Positions 8,521 to 17,421 of a stretch of 64,000 nt of DNA are shown here, piece after piece; the stretch's first letter is position 1, and each line of letters starts with the position of its first letter. Source of the stretch: Castellaniella defragrans (GTDB taxonomy: Bacteria > Pseudomonadota > Gammaproteobacteria > Burkholderiales > Burkholderiaceae_B); NCBI RefSeq assembly GCF_014203015.1, contig NZ_JACHIB010000017.1, positions 54,743-118,742 of the forward strand. The letters run 5' to 3'. Both the position numbers and the translations under genes were made by a program. The notes below the pieces were generated by a model. That model was not told where the DNA came from. It saw nothing but the letters and a program-made list of their open reading frames with translations, and made no database searches.

Positions 8521-9743
8521 AGCCGGCCGTCACCCGCCCGGCGGTCTGGCTGACGGCGGCCAGCCTCCTGCTGCTGGCCGCCAACCTGCGCCCGCTGTTT
8601 CCCAGCACGGCCATCCTGCTGCCCGAACTGACCCGGGCCCTGGGCCTCACCGGCGCCCAGGCCGGCTACCTGACCACCCTGCCCGTGCTCTGCATGGGCC
8701 TGTTCGCCCCCTTCGCGCCGCGCCTGGCGCAGCGCACCGGCATCGAGCGCACCCTGCTGCTGGTGCTGGCGCTGATCACCGCGGGTACGGCCCTGCGCGG
8801 CGTCCTGGGCGTGACGGGCCTGTTCCTGGGCACCGGCCTGGCGGGCGCGGGCATCGCCCTGGGCAACGTGCTGCTGCCCAGCCTGGTGAAGCGGGATTTT
8901 TCCGACCGTGCGGCCCTGATGACCGGCCTGTACACCATGAGCCTTGTGGGCGGCGCCGCCCTGGCCGCCGCCGTCACGCTGCCGGTCACCCGGGCCCTGG
9001 ACGGCCGCTGGGACCTGGGCCTGGCGCTGTGGGCCGTCCCGGGCGTGGCGGCGCTCGCGGCCTGGGCGCCGATCGCCCTGCGCGCCCCCGGCCGCCCGGC
9101 GGGCGGGCGCCACATCCTGCCGGTCGACGGCCTGCGGCGCGACGGCCTGGCCTGGGCCGTCACCCTGTTCATGGGCCTGCAGTCGGCGCTGGCCTATTGC
9201 GTGCTGGGCTGGATGGCGCCGATGCTGCGCGATCGCGGGCTGGACGGCACCGAGGCCGGCCTGGTGACCTCCCTGTCCATCCTGCTGCAGGTCGCCGCCT
9301 GCCTGCTGACGCCCGTGGCGGCCGCGCGCTGCCGCGACCAGCGCGGCCTGGCGGTCGTTCTGGCGGCCGCGGCCACCCTGGCCCTGATCGGCATGATCCT
9401 GGGGCCGCGCTGGGCCATCTGGCCGCTGGCCGTGATCCAGGGCATCGGCCAGGGCGGGCTGTTCGCCCTGGCCCTGATGCTGATCGTGCTGCGCTCCGGG
9501 GATGCCCACGTGGCCGCCCACCTGTCCAGCATGGCCCAGACCACGGGCTACGTGCTGGCCGCCAGCGGCCCGCTGCTGATCGGGGTACTGCACGACTGGG
9601 CGGGCAATTTCCGGGCCTCGACCGGACTGCTGGCCGTACTCGGCGTCTGCACGGCGCTGGCCGGCTGGCGCGCGGGCCGCAATGCGCTGGTGCGCGCCAC
9701 CGTGGTCCAGACCCCGGACGCCGCCGCGGCCGAAGCGTCCTGA
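8517..9743 (+). CDS. MFS transporter, CynX/NimT family
   Basis: A 408-residue major facilitator starting at the ATG that overlaps the fsr stop. The N-terminal LLLLAANLRPLFPSTAILLPEL and the following GYLTTLPVLCMGLFAPFAP are typical of CynX/YeaN/NimT transporters (cyanate, 2-nitroimidazole and related anions). About 12 helices are predicted, and SSMAQTTGYVLAASGPLLIG near the C terminus is another family hallmark. No cyanase gene is present, so the substrate is open. The gene ends at a strong inverted repeat shared with convergent fabB. Confidence 0.85.
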   Translation: MKPAVTRPAVWLTAASLLLLAANLRPLFPSTAILLPELTRALGLTGAQAGYLTTLPVLCMGLFAPFAPRLAQRTGIERTLLLVLALITAGTALRGVLGVTGLFLGTGLAGAGIALGNVLLPSLVKRDFSDRAALMTGLYTMSLVGGAALAAAVTLPVTRALDGRWDLGLALWAVPGVAALAAWAPIALRAPGRPAGGRHILPVDGLRRDGLAWAVTLFMGLQSALAYCVLGWMAPMLRDRGLDGTEAGLVTSLSILLQVAACLLTPVAAARCRDQRGLAVVLAAAATLALIGMILGPRWAIWPLAVIQGIGQGGLFALALMLIVLRSGDAHVAAHLSSMAQTTGYVLAASGPLLIGVLHDWAGNFRASTGLLAVLGVCTALAGWRAGRNALVRATVVQTPDAAAAEAS

Positions 9744-9768
9744 GTCCGGCCGCCGGCCGTGTCGAAAG

Positions 9769-9811
9769 CCGGAACGGCCCGCCATGCGGTGCGCGCGGCG
9801 GGCCGTTCCGG
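9769..9811. terminator. Bidirectional hairpin terminator
   Basis: A perfect 15-bp stem, CCGGAACGGCCCGCC paired with its complement at 9797-9811 around a 13-base loop, lies between the convergent transporter and fabB genes. There is no T-run, so efficiency is uncertain. Confidence 0.75.
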
Positions 9812-9841
9812 ATCAGGCCCAAGGAGGCGATGCGGGCGGGA

Positions 9842-11059
9842 TCAGAGCCCCGCGCGCGAGAACACCAGGGTGGCGTTGGTGCCGCCGAAGCCGAAGCTGT
9901 TGGACAGCGCGGTCTCGATGCGGGCCTGCGGCAGGGTCTCGCGCAGGATGTTCATGCCTTCGGCCGCCGGGTCCAGGGTGTCGATGTTGGCCGAGGCCGC
10001 GACGAAGCCGTGCTGCATCATCAGCAGGGTGTAGACCGCCTCGTTCACGCCCGCCGCGCCCAGCGCGTGGCCGGACAGCGACTTGGTCGAGGCGATCCAG
10101 GGCTGGTCGTCGCCGAAGACTTCGCGGATGGCCTCGAGTTCCTTGATGTCGCCCACCGGCGTGCTGGTGCCGTGGGTGTTGATGTAGTCCACGCGGGCGT
10201 CCACGCCCGCCAGCGCCTGGCGCATGCAGCGCACCGCGCCTTCGCCGGACGGCGCCACCATGTCGTAGCCGTCGGACGTCGCCCCGTAGCCGACGATCTC
10301 GGCCAGGATGCGCGCGCCGCGCGCCTTGGCGTGCTCGTATTCCTCGACCACCAGGATGCCGCCGCCGCCGGAGATGACGAAGCCGTCGCGGTCGGCGTCG
10401 TAGGTGCGCGAGGCGCGTTCGGGCGTGTCGTTGTAGCGTGTGGACAGCGCGCCCATGGCGTCGAACATGAAGGACAGCGACCAGTGTTCTTCTTCCGCGC
10501 CGCCGGCGAAGACGATGTCCTGCTTGCCCAGCTGGATCTGCTCGACCGCGTTGCCGATGCAGTGCGCACTGGTGGAGCAGGCCGAGCTGATGGAGTAGTT
10601 CACGCCCTTGATCTGGGCGCCGGTGGCCAGGCAGGCGGACACGCCGCTGGCCATGGCCTTGGTGACCATGTAGGGGCCGACGCGGCGCACGCCCTTTTCG
10701 TGCAGGGTCCGGATGCCGTCGTTGATCGAGGAATGCGAGGCGCCGCCGGCGCCGACGATCAGGCCGGTGCGCGGATTGGACACCAGGTCGAGCGTCAGGC
10801 CGGCGTCCTGGATGGCTTCCTGCATGGCCAGCCAGGCGTAGGCGTGGCCGTCGGCCATGAAGCGGCTGAGCTTGCGGTCGATCCGGTCGAGCGCATCGAG
10901 GTGCACCGAACCCGCCACGTGCGAGCGCAGGCCCTGTTCGGCGTATTCCGGCTGGAAAGTGATGCCGGAGCGGCCCTGGCGCAGGCTGTCGAGGACCTCG
11001 GACTGGTTGTTGCCCAGGCTGGACACGATGCCCATGCCGGTGACGACGACACGACGCAT
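9842..11059 (-). CDS. fabB: 3-oxoacyl-ACP synthase I FabB
   Basis: A 405-residue beta-ketoacyl-ACP synthase of the KAS I type. It starts [16 protein letters not shown]; the nucleophile cysteine lies in [12 protein letters not shown] (about residue 163), and the two catalytic histidines lie in [11 protein letters not shown] and [15 protein letters not shown] elongates the cis-unsaturated acyl chains produced through FabA. It lies 11 bp downstream of fabA in the same operon, the standard fabA-fabB unit for unsaturated fatty acid synthesis. The ATG at 11059 is preceded by GGAGC. Confidence 0.96.
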   Translation of the reverse strand: MRRVVVTGMGIVSSLGNNQSEVLDSLRQGRSGITFQPEYAEQGLRSHVAGSVHLDALDRIDRKLSRFMADGHAYAWLAMQEAIQDAGLTLDLVSNPRTGLIVGAGGASHSSINDGIRTLHEKGVRRVGPYMVTKAMASGVSACLATGAQIKGVNYSISSACSTSAHCIGNAVEQIQLGKQDIVFAGGAEEEHWSLSFMFDAMGALSTRYNDTPERASRTYDADRDGFVISGGGGILVVEEYEHAKARGARILAEIVGYGATSDGYDMVAPSGEGAVRCMRQALAGVDARVDYINTHGTSTPVGDIKELEAIREVFGDDQPWIASTKSLSGHALGAAGVNEAVYTLLMMQHGFVAASANIDTLDPAAEGMNILRETLPQARIETALSNSFGFGGTNATLVFSRAGL

Positions 11060-11070
11060 GATCGAAGCTC

Positions 11071-11583
11071 CTAGAAATTGTCCGTGCGGGTGAACAGGCC
11101 CACGCGCAGGTCGTGTGCCGCGTAGATCTCGTGGCCGTCGACCTCCATGCGGGCGTCGGCGATGCCCATCACCAGCTTGCGCATCATGACGCGCTTCATG
11201 TCGATGGTATAGCGGACCAGCTTGCCGGTGGGCAGGACCTGGCCGGTGAACTTGACCTCGCCCACGCCCAGGGCGCGGCCCCGGCCCTGGCCGCCGCAGC
11301 AGCCCAGGAAAAAGCCCACCAGCTGCCACATGGCATCCAGCCCGAGACAGCCCGGCATGACCGGATCACCCTTGAAATGGCAATCGAAGAACCACAGGTC
11401 GGGGCGGATGTCGAGCTCGGCCACGATCTGGCCCTTGTCGTGCGCGCCGCCCTTGTCATCGATGTGCGTGATCCGGTCGAGCATCAACATGGGCGGCAGC
11501 GGCAGCTGGGCATTGCCGGGACCGAAGAGTTCCCCGCGCCCGCACGCCAGCAGTTCGTCGTAGCTATAGCTGTTCTTTTGCAT
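11071..11583 (-). CDS. fabA: 3-hydroxyacyl-ACP dehydratase/isomerase FabA
   Basis: A 170-residue hot-dog fold enzyme that dehydrates 3-hydroxydecanoyl-ACP and isomerises it to the cis-3 product, which commits chains to unsaturated fatty acids. His69 in [19 protein letters not shown] and Asp83 in the same motif are the catalytic pair. Length and sequence match E. coli FabA throughout, including the C-terminal [11 protein letters not shown]. It is the first gene of the fabA-fabB operon. The upstream 230 bp, towards the FlhE-like gene's 3' end, must hold its promoter; an AT-rich patch with TATAAC lies about 75-85 bp upstream. Confidence 0.97.
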   Translation of the reverse strand: MQKNSYSYDELLACGRGELFGPGNAQLPLPPMLMLDRITHIDDKGGAHDKGQIVAELDIRPDLWFFDCHFKGDPVMPGCLGLDAMWQLVGFFLGCCGGQGRGRALGVGEVKFTGQVLPTGKLVRYTIDMKRVMMRKLVMGIADARMEVDGHEIYAAHDLRVGLFTRTDNF

Positions 11584-11815
11584 GATTTTCCGTCTGAGAT
11601 CCCCGGCTCGGCGGTCGTGGCGGGCGCAGGGGCGCCCTCTAAACCAGGTAAGCTGACTAGTATAACCCGATCCATTTTCAGCCGACGGCGCCGCCGGCCG
11701 GTACCCCTGGAAGCCCGGGCCGCGCGCCCGAGGCCCTGCCGGAATCCGGGCAGGCACTGCCAGCGGCAGCCACGCCCGCATCCTTCCCGCGCATCCTTCC
11801 CGCACGTCCGGCCCG

Positions 11816-12265
11816 TCAAGGCTGTCCGTCGTCGAACCACACCGTCACCGTCCCGCGGACGAAGACGGGCGGGTGGCCGCCGCCCCAGCCCTCGACCCGG
11901 TGCACCAGCAGCAGCGGTCCGCGCGCCGCCCGGCCCCGCAGCAGGCCCGTCTCGATGCTGCGGCCCTCCAGCGGCACGCACGGCCCCTTTTCGGAACCCC
12001 AGCACAGGCGGGTGGAGATCCGCGCGCTGCTGTCGTAATCGCGCGACGCGTAGACGCGGGTGATGCGCGCCGAGTCCGGCACCGCCGGATCCCGCGGGCC
12101 CGGCGCGTAGAGGACCGCCACCGCACGCCCCTGCGCCTGCAGGCCCTGGCTGACCCGGTCCCGCGTCCAGGCCCGCTCGCCCGCCTGCGCGGCGCCCGCC
12201 GCCAGGAGCAGCGCGAGCGCGGCGGCGGCCCCCGCACCGCGCGGGATCAGGCCAGCACGCCTCAT
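11816..12265 (-). CDS. FlhE-like periplasmic protein
   Basis: A 149-residue protein with a signal peptide (1-27, ending AAGAAQA). The rest recalls flagellar Flh[19 protein letters not shown] matches the LCxxxxCVxLxGxS core of FlhE with its two cysteines, followed by a basic-to-hydrophobic stretch and a C-terminal [11 protein letters not shown] strand. FlhE is a periplasmic regulator of the flagellar export gate. The start overlaps the chemoreceptor stop by 4 bp, tying it to motility. Similarity is short, so the assignment rests on the motif and the context. Confidence 0.55.
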   Translation of the reverse strand: MRRAGLIPRGAGAAAALALLLAAGAAQAGERAWTRDRVSQGLQAQGRAVAVLYAPGPRDPAVPDSARITRVYASRDYDSSARISTRLCWGSEKGPCVPLEGRSIETGLLRGRAARGPLLLVHRVEGWGGGHPPVFVRGTVTVWFDDGQP

Positions 12266-13863
12266 TCCTGGGGCAAGGCGGGCGCGCCCGGCCCGCTCAG
12301 CTGGAAGACGCCGACGGCGCTGTTCAGGCCGTTCATCTGGTCGTTGAGGGACTGGGCGGCCGTGCCCGCCTCGACCACCAGCGCGGCGTTCTGCTGGGTC
12401 ACCTGGTCCATCTGGCCGATGGCGAGGTTGATCTGCTCGATGCCGGCGGCCTGCTCGCGGCTCGCCAGGGTGATTTCCGACATGATGTCGGCCACCCGCT
12501 GCACGCTGGAGACGACTTCGGTCATGGTCTGGCCCGCGCCGTCGGCCATCTCGGCGCCGGCCTGGATCTTCTGCACGGTGCTGTCGATGAGGCTGCGGAT
12601 TTCCTTGGCCGCGTTCGAGGACCGCTGGGCCAGCGCGCGGACCTCGGAGGCCACCACCGCGAAGCCCTTGCCCTGCTCGCCGGCGCGGGCGGCCTCGACC
12701 GCCGCGTTCAGGGCGAGGATGTTGGTCTGGAAGGCGATGCTGTCGATCACGCCGACGATGTCCGACATCTGGCGCGTCGAGGCGTTGACCTCGCCCATGG
12801 TCTCGACCACCCGGGAGACGTTCTGGCCGCCGCGCGAGGCGATCTCGGAAGCGGTGGCCGCCAGCGTGTTGGCCTGCTGGGCGTTGGCCGCGTTGTGGTT
12901 CACCGTGCTGGTGATTTCTTCCATGCTGGCGGCGGTTTCCTGCAGCGAGGCGGCCTGCTGCTCGGTGCGCGCCGACAGGTCGAGGTTGCCGTGCACGATC
13001 TGGCCGACGGACTGGCCGATCCACTCGGTGCCCTGGCGCACCTGGGCCACGGCCTGGGCGATGCCGTCGCGCATGACCCGCATCGCATGCATCAGGCTGG
13101 CCTGGTCGCCCGGGCGCACCGGGATGTCCACGCGCAGGTCGCCGCGCGACATGCGATCGGCGATCTGGATGACCGCGTCGGGCTCGCCGCCCAGCTGGCG
13201 CACCAGCCGGCGCGACAGGACGGCGCCCAGGACCAGCAGGATGAGCGCCAGGATGGCCGCCGCCAGCGCGAAGCCGCCGGCCTGCCCCCAGACGACGGCG
13301 TCGACCGTGTCCAGGTACACGCCCGAGCCGAGGATCCAGCCCCAGGGGGCGAATTCCTTCACGTAGGAGACCTTTTCCACGGGCTGGTCGACGCCCGGCT
13401 TGGGCCACAGGTAGAACACGTAGCCGTCGTGCGTGGGGCTCGCCTTGACGGTATCCACGAACGCCACGAACAGCTTCAGGCCGTTGGGATCCTGCATGCC
13501 CGACAAGTCCTTGCCTTCGAGTTCGGGCTTGATCGGGTGCATCACCATGCGCGGCGCCATGTCGTTGATCCAGAAATATTCCTGGCCGCTGTAGCGCATG
13601 CCGCGAAGGACCTCCATGGCCTGCTTCTTCGCCTGCTCCTCGGGCAGGGCGCCGGTCCCGGCGAGGCGGTGGTAGTAGGTGATCACCCCATAGGCCGTTT
13701 CGACCGCCTGGCGCGCGCCGACCTGCCGTTCCTGCAGCAGGGCGCCGCGCTCCATCCACAGCAGGGATGCCGTCAGCACGATGATCCCGATGATCGCCGC
13801 CAGGGTGAACAAGGCGAATTTGAACGCGGTCGTGCGCGTCCAGGCTTTCAATGACCGTGACAT
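12262..13863 (-). CDS. Methyl-accepting chemotaxis protein with Cache sensor domain
   Basis: A 533-residue transmembrane chemoreceptor. The first helix is about 13-35; a periplasmic single-Cache (Cache_2) domain spans about 45-190 with the diagnostic [15 protein letters not shown] and [15 protein letters not shown] segments; helix two is about 196-218; HAMP is about 219-270; and the signalling hairpin follows to about 510, with its tip around [17 protein letters not shown]. No C-terminal CheR-docking pentapeptide is seen. Cache_2 receptors often sense small organic acids; the ligand here is not predictable. It is coupled to the FlhE-like gene downstream. Confidence 0.93.
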   Translation of the reverse strand: MSRSLKAWTRTTAFKFALFTLAAIIGIIVLTASLLWMERGALLQERQVGARQAVETAYGVITYYHRLAGTGALPEEQAKKQAMEVLRGMRYSGQEYFWINDMAPRMVMHPIKPELEGKDLSGMQDPNGLKLFVAFVDTVKASPTHDGYVFYLWPKPGVDQPVEKVSYVKEFAPWGWILGSGVYLDTVDAVVWGQAGGFALAAAILALILLVLGAVLSRRLVRQLGGEPDAVIQIADRMSRGDLRVDIPVRPGDQASLMHAMRVMRDGIAQAVAQVRQGTEWIGQSVGQIVHGNLDLSARTEQQAASLQETAASMEEITSTVNHNAANAQQANTLAATASEIASRGGQNVSRVVETMGEVNASTRQMSDIVGVIDSIAFQTNILALNAAVEAARAGEQGKGFAVVASEVRALAQRSSNAAKEIRSLIDSTVQKIQAGAEMADGAGQTMTEVVSSVQRVADIMSEITLASREQAAGIEQINLAIGQMDQVTQQNAALVVEAGTAAQSLNDQMNGLNSAVGVFQLSGPGAPALPQE

Positions 13864-14045
13864 GATGTCTTCCTCTTCTTATTGTCCGCATTCCGGATGC
13901 GCCCGCGGTCTTCGACGGGGCGGCCGCTGGCGGAGACAGCGCGGTCGCAAAATCAGTATACGATTGGAGCATTCCGCCCAAGCTGCAGAAAAAGGGCCAT
14001 ATCCCGGGATTCCGGCCGCGCCGGTCCCGCCCCCGTTCCATACCC

Positions 14046-14810
14046 ATGTGCATCGCCTACCTGTCCCTGGGGGCTCCCGGCCAGCCCCTGCTGATCGCCG
14101 CCAACCGCGACGAATTCCACGCGCGGCCGACGCGGGCGGCACGCCCCTGGGCCGAAGCCCCGCAGCTGCTCGCCGGCCGCGACCTGCAGGGCGGCGGCAC
14201 CTGGATGGGCGCCACCGCCGCCGGCCGCTACGCCCTGCTGACCAACTACCGCGAGCCCGGACGCCCCATGCCGCCCGGCGCGCCGTCGCGCGGCCTGCTG
14301 GTGCGCGACTTCCTCCTGAGCGAAGACGATCCCGCCGCCTGGATCGCCGCGATCGCGGCGCGGATGGACGCCTGGGCGGGCTTCAACCTGATCGCGGGCG
14401 ATGCGCGCCAGGCCTGGTACCTGGGCAACCGCGATCCCGCCCGCGCGCCCCGCCGCCTGGGACCGGGGCGGTACGTGCTGTCGAACCACCTGCTCGACAC
14501 CCCCTGGCCCAAGGCCGCGCGGCTGCGCGCTTCGCTGGACGCCCTGCCGCCCGCGGCCTGGGAGGCCGCGCCCGAACAGGTGTTCGAGCGGCTGCGCGAC
14601 ACCACACCCGCCGACGACGCACGGCTGCCGGCCACCGGCCTCGCCCCGGAGCGCGAACGCCTGCTGAGCAGCCCCTTCATCATCAGCCCGGACTACGGCA
14701 CGCGCTGCTCGACGGTCCTGGCGGGGACGGCCGACGGGCGGGTCTTCTTCAGCGAGCAGGGCTACGATGCCGCGGGGCGCCCGCTGGAGCGCCACGACTG
14801 GCGGCTGTAG
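14046..14810 (+). CDS. NRDE family (TANGO2-like) protein
   Basis: A 254-residue protein of the NRDE/TANGO2 family. The N terminus MCIAYL with Cys2 and the defining AANRDEFHARPT motif (about residues 18-30) are present, then GGTWMGATAAGRYALLTNYREPG, both conserved across the family. The biochemical role is unsettled; eukaryotic TANGO2 has been linked to haem and lipid handling. It is a single-gene unit, divergent from the chemoreceptor gene. Confidence 0.88.
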   Translation: MCIAYLSLGAPGQPLLIAANRDEFHARPTRAARPWAEAPQLLAGRDLQGGGTWMGATAAGRYALLTNYREPGRPMPPGAPSRGLLVRDFLLSEDDPAAWIAAIAARMDAWAGFNLIAGDARQAWYLGNRDPARAPRRLGPGRYVLSNHLLDTPWPKAARLRASLDALPPAAWEAAPEQVFERLRDTTPADDARLPATGLAPERERLLSSPFIISPDYGTRCSTVLAGTADGRVFFSEQGYDAAGRPLERHDWRL

Positions 14811-14878
14811 GCCGGGACGGCCGGCCGGTCCCCTCGCGGCATCGCGCAGCACCGCCGCACGGGCCGCATCGCGCCGGG

Positions 14879-14925
14879 CGAGAGCGCGCCGGGCCCGAGC
14901 GCGCCGGGCCAGAGCGTGCCGGGGC
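14879..14925. repeat. Three imperfect 15-16-bp GC-rich tandem repeats
   Basis: GAGCGCGCCGGGCC occurs twice head to tail (starting near 14881 and 14896) and a third diverged copy follows, in the gap between the NRDE and YqeY genes. It seems to be neutral slippage in GC-rich DNA or part of the YqeY leader. Confidence 0.5.
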
Positions 14926-14972
14926 GGCCCGCGCGCTAAAATGCCGTTTTCAACGCCCCACAGGAAATCCCC

Positions 14973-15434
14973 ATGAGCACCGGGCTCGCCAGCCAGATAT
15001 CCGACGCCGTCAAGACCGCCATGCGCGCGCACGACAGCACCCGCCTGGGCACCCTGCGGCTGCTGCAGGCCGCCATCAAGCAGAAGGCCGTGGACGAGCG
15101 CGTCGAGCCCGACGACGCCGCGATCCTCGCCATCATCGAAAAGCAGGTCAAGCAGCGGCGCGAATCCATCGCGGCCTTCGAGTCCGCCGGCCGCACCAAC
15201 AGCGCCGCCCAGGAACGCGCCGAACTGGACATCCTGAAGGAATTCCTGCCGCAGGGCGCCTCGCCCGAGGAAATCGCGGCCGCCCTCGATGCCGCCGTCG
15301 CCCAGGCCGCCAGCCAGGGCCTGCAGGGTGGCGCCGCCATGGGCGCCGTCATGGGTCAGCTGAAGAAGGCCCTGGCCGGCCGCGCCGACATGGCCGCCGT
15401 ATCCGCCCAGGTCCGCGCCCGGCTCAACGGCTGA
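14973..15434 (+). CDS. GatB/YqeY domain protein
   Basis: A 153-residue, largely helical protein of the YqeY family. It has the GatB C-terminal-like tail domain found in aspartyl/glutamyl-tRNA amidotransferase; family marks include the N-terminal DAVKTAMRAHDSTRLGTLRLLQAAIK and the ELDILKEFLPQGASPEEI segment near 85-100. It may have a tRNA-linked role, but that is not established. In relatives it usually follows rpsU; here no rpsU is adjacent. RBS CAGGAAA precedes the ATG. Confidence 0.9.
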   Translation: MSTGLASQISDAVKTAMRAHDSTRLGTLRLLQAAIKQKAVDERVEPDDAAILAIIEKQVKQRRESIAAFESAGRTNSAAQERAELDILKEFLPQGASPEEIAAALDAAVAQAASQGLQGGAAMGAVMGQLKKALAGRADMAAVSAQVRARLNG

Positions 15435-15446
15435 TCGGGCGAGCGC

Positions 15447-16469
15447 TCAGCCGCCCGCGGCGGCCAGCGGCTCCGCCGGCGCGGCCTCCGGCACCAGCGG
15501 CTGCCCGGCCCTGAGGCGCCGCACCAGGTCGGGATTGCGCACGAACGCCCGCCCGAAGGCGACCGCCTCGCCCCGCTCCGCCTGGACGGCGCGCAGCGCC
15601 GATGCGGGATCGTAGCCCTCGCTCAGCACCAGCGCACCGCTGAAGGCGTCCCGGATCACCGGCGCCAGCGCGTCCGGGCCCTCGTGCTCGCGCACGCAGA
15701 TGAAGGCCACGCGGCGCTGGCCCAGTTCGCGGGCCACGTGGCGGTACAGCGCCGCGGGATCCGAATCCCGCATGTCGTAGCGGTCGCCGCGCGGCGACAG
15801 GTGCACGCCGACCCGGCCCGCGCCCCAGATGCCGGCGCAGGCCTCGACGATTTCCAGCAGGAAACGGCTGCGCTTGCACACCGAGCCGCCGTAGTCGTCC
15901 TGCCGGCCATTGGAGCCGTCGTGCAGGAACTGGTCGATCAGGTAGCCGTCGCCGGCATGCACTTCCACCCCGTCGAATTCCGCCAGCCAGGCGTGGCGGG
16001 CCGCCTGCTCGAAATCCGCGATCACGCGCCGGATCTCGTCGAGCCGCAGGCTGCGCGGCACGACGAAGCCTCCCGCCTGAGGGCAAGGTCCCCGGCCGCA
16101 GGGAATGGCGCTGGGCGCCACCGGCATCTCGCCCGACAGGTATTCGGGGTCCGACACCCGGCCGGCGTGCCACAGCTGCAGGACGATGCGCCCGCCGCGC
16201 CGATGCACGGTGTCGGTCACCGTCCGCCAGGCCTGCGCCTGGGAGGAATTCCAGATGCCCGGCGTGTTCGGATGGCCGATGCCCAGCGGCGACACCGAGG
16301 CCGCGCCCGCCAGGATCAGGCCCGCGTCGGCGCGCTGCGCATAATAGGCGCGCATGCCCTCGTCGGGCACGCGGCACTGCACGGACCCCGGGCCCGCGGC
16401 GGGCGCCATGACGATGCGGTTGGGCAGCTCGATTTCCCCCAGCCTGACCGGATCGAACAAACTTGTCAT
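15447..16469 (-). CDS. Old Yellow Enzyme family NADH:flavin oxidoreductase with altered active site
   Basis: A 340-residue FMN-dependent ene-reductase homologue. The barrel start LFDPVRLGEIELPNRIVMAP, LQLWHAGRVS (about 97-106) and GYLIDQFLHDGSN (about 175-187) are typical. The active-site pair that holds the substrate carbonyl is normally His-x-x-Asn or His-x-x-His; here it reads His171-Ala-Gly-Asp174, while the catalytic Tyr176 is kept. The Asp could weaken or change substrate binding. The start is placed at MTSLFD (16469); an in-frame upstream ATG at 16538 would add 23 residues that look non-conserved. It is a single gene, convergent with YqeY. Confidence 0.87.
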   Translation of the reverse strand: MTSLFDPVRLGEIELPNRIVMAPAAGPGSVQCRVPDEGMRAYYAQRADAGLILAGAASVSPLGIGHPNTPGIWNSSQAQAWRTVTDTVHRRGGRIVLQLWHAGRVSDPEYLSGEMPVAPSAIPCGRGPCPQAGGFVVPRSLRLDEIRRVIADFEQAARHAWLAEFDGVEVHAGDGYLIDQFLHDGSNGRQDDYGGSVCKRSRFLLEIVEACAGIWGAGRVGVHLSPRGDRYDMRDSDPAALYRHVARELGQRRVAFICVREHEGPDALAPVIRDAFSGALVLSEGYDPASALRAVQAERGEAVAFGRAFVRNPDLVRRLRAGQPLVPEAAPAEPLAAAGG

Positions 16470-16696
16470 ATCATGCGGGAAAAAGCGGGGCTGGTTCAGC
16501 GCATTCCCTGTCGTAATTTGCTGCAACGCACCATCCAAATATCAAATTCAAGCAAAAATCCATCAGGGTTTTTACCAGATTTTCGGGCGTCTGACCATGG
16601 TCAAAACGCCATCCGGCGTCCGCTGGCCGAACTCTGGCGCCCCGTCCCGGCGCCTTGTATGCTCAAATCGCCCTAAACGGACACTGAGGAAGCACC

Positions 16697-17353
16697 ATGG
16701 GACAATTCGCCGTCATCGGCCTGGGCCGTTTCGGCAGCGCCACCTCGCTGGAACTGATGCGGCTGGGCCATTCGGTCCTGGGCGTGGACGCCGACAGCCG
16801 CGTCATCGACCAGATGGCCGACCGGCTGACCCGCGCCGCCATCGCCGACGTCACCGACCGCGACGCCCTGGCCGAACTGGGGCTGCCCGAATACGACGTG
16901 GTTCTGGTCGCCATCGGCGAGGATCTGCAGGCCAGCCTGGTCTGCACCGTGCACCTGAAGGCGCTGGGCGTGAAGGTCCTGTGGGTCAAGGCGTCCTCGC
17001 GCGCGCACCACCTGATCCTGGCCAAGCTGGGCGCCAACCGCATCATCCATCCGGAAGACGAGATGGGCATCCGCATCGCCCAGGTGCTCAGCTACCCCAT
17101 GGTCAACGACTACATCTCGCTGGGCAACGGCGACTTCGTGGTCGAGATCGAGGCCAGCGCGCAACTGGACGGCCGCACCCTGGGCGACGCCCTGACCACC
17201 GATCCCCCGGGCGCCATCCACGCCCTGGCCGTCAAGCGCAAGGGCGAGACCACCGTGCACCCCACCGACCAGTTCGTGGTGCGCACCAAGGACACCCTGA
17301 TCCTGTTCGGCCCGCTGCACTACCTGAAGAACGCCGCGCCGAAACTGCGCTGA
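16697..17353 (+). CDS. ktrA: TrkA/KtrA-type RCK regulator of potassium uptake
   Basis: A 218-residue cytoplasmic protein with an N-terminal Rossmann (RCK_N) domain opening FAVIGLGRFGSATS, the GxGxxG nucleotide-binding loop, and the acidic VDADSRVIDQMAD at the end of strand 2. A C-terminal RCK_C domain (about 140-215) follows. It gates the membrane K+ translocase made by the next gene in response to ATP/ADP or NAD(H). The single RCK pair and length fit KtrA rather than double-domain TrkA. It lies 68 bp before ktrB on the same strand. Confidence 0.9.
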   Translation: MGQFAVIGLGRFGSATSLELMRLGHSVLGVDADSRVIDQMADRLTRAAIADVTDRDALAELGLPEYDVVLVAIGEDLQASLVCTVHLKALGVKVLWVKASSRAHHLILAKLGANRIIHPEDEMGIRIAQVLSYPMVNDYISLGNGDFVVEIEASAQLDGRTLGDALTTDPPGAIHALAVKRKGETTVHPTDQFVVRTKDTLILFGPLHYLKNAAPKLR

Positions 17354-17421
17354 CCGTTCCCCGGTCCGGCCTCCCGCCCCTTCCGACCGGCCTCACCGAT
17401 TCCGACCGATCCCGACCGAGC

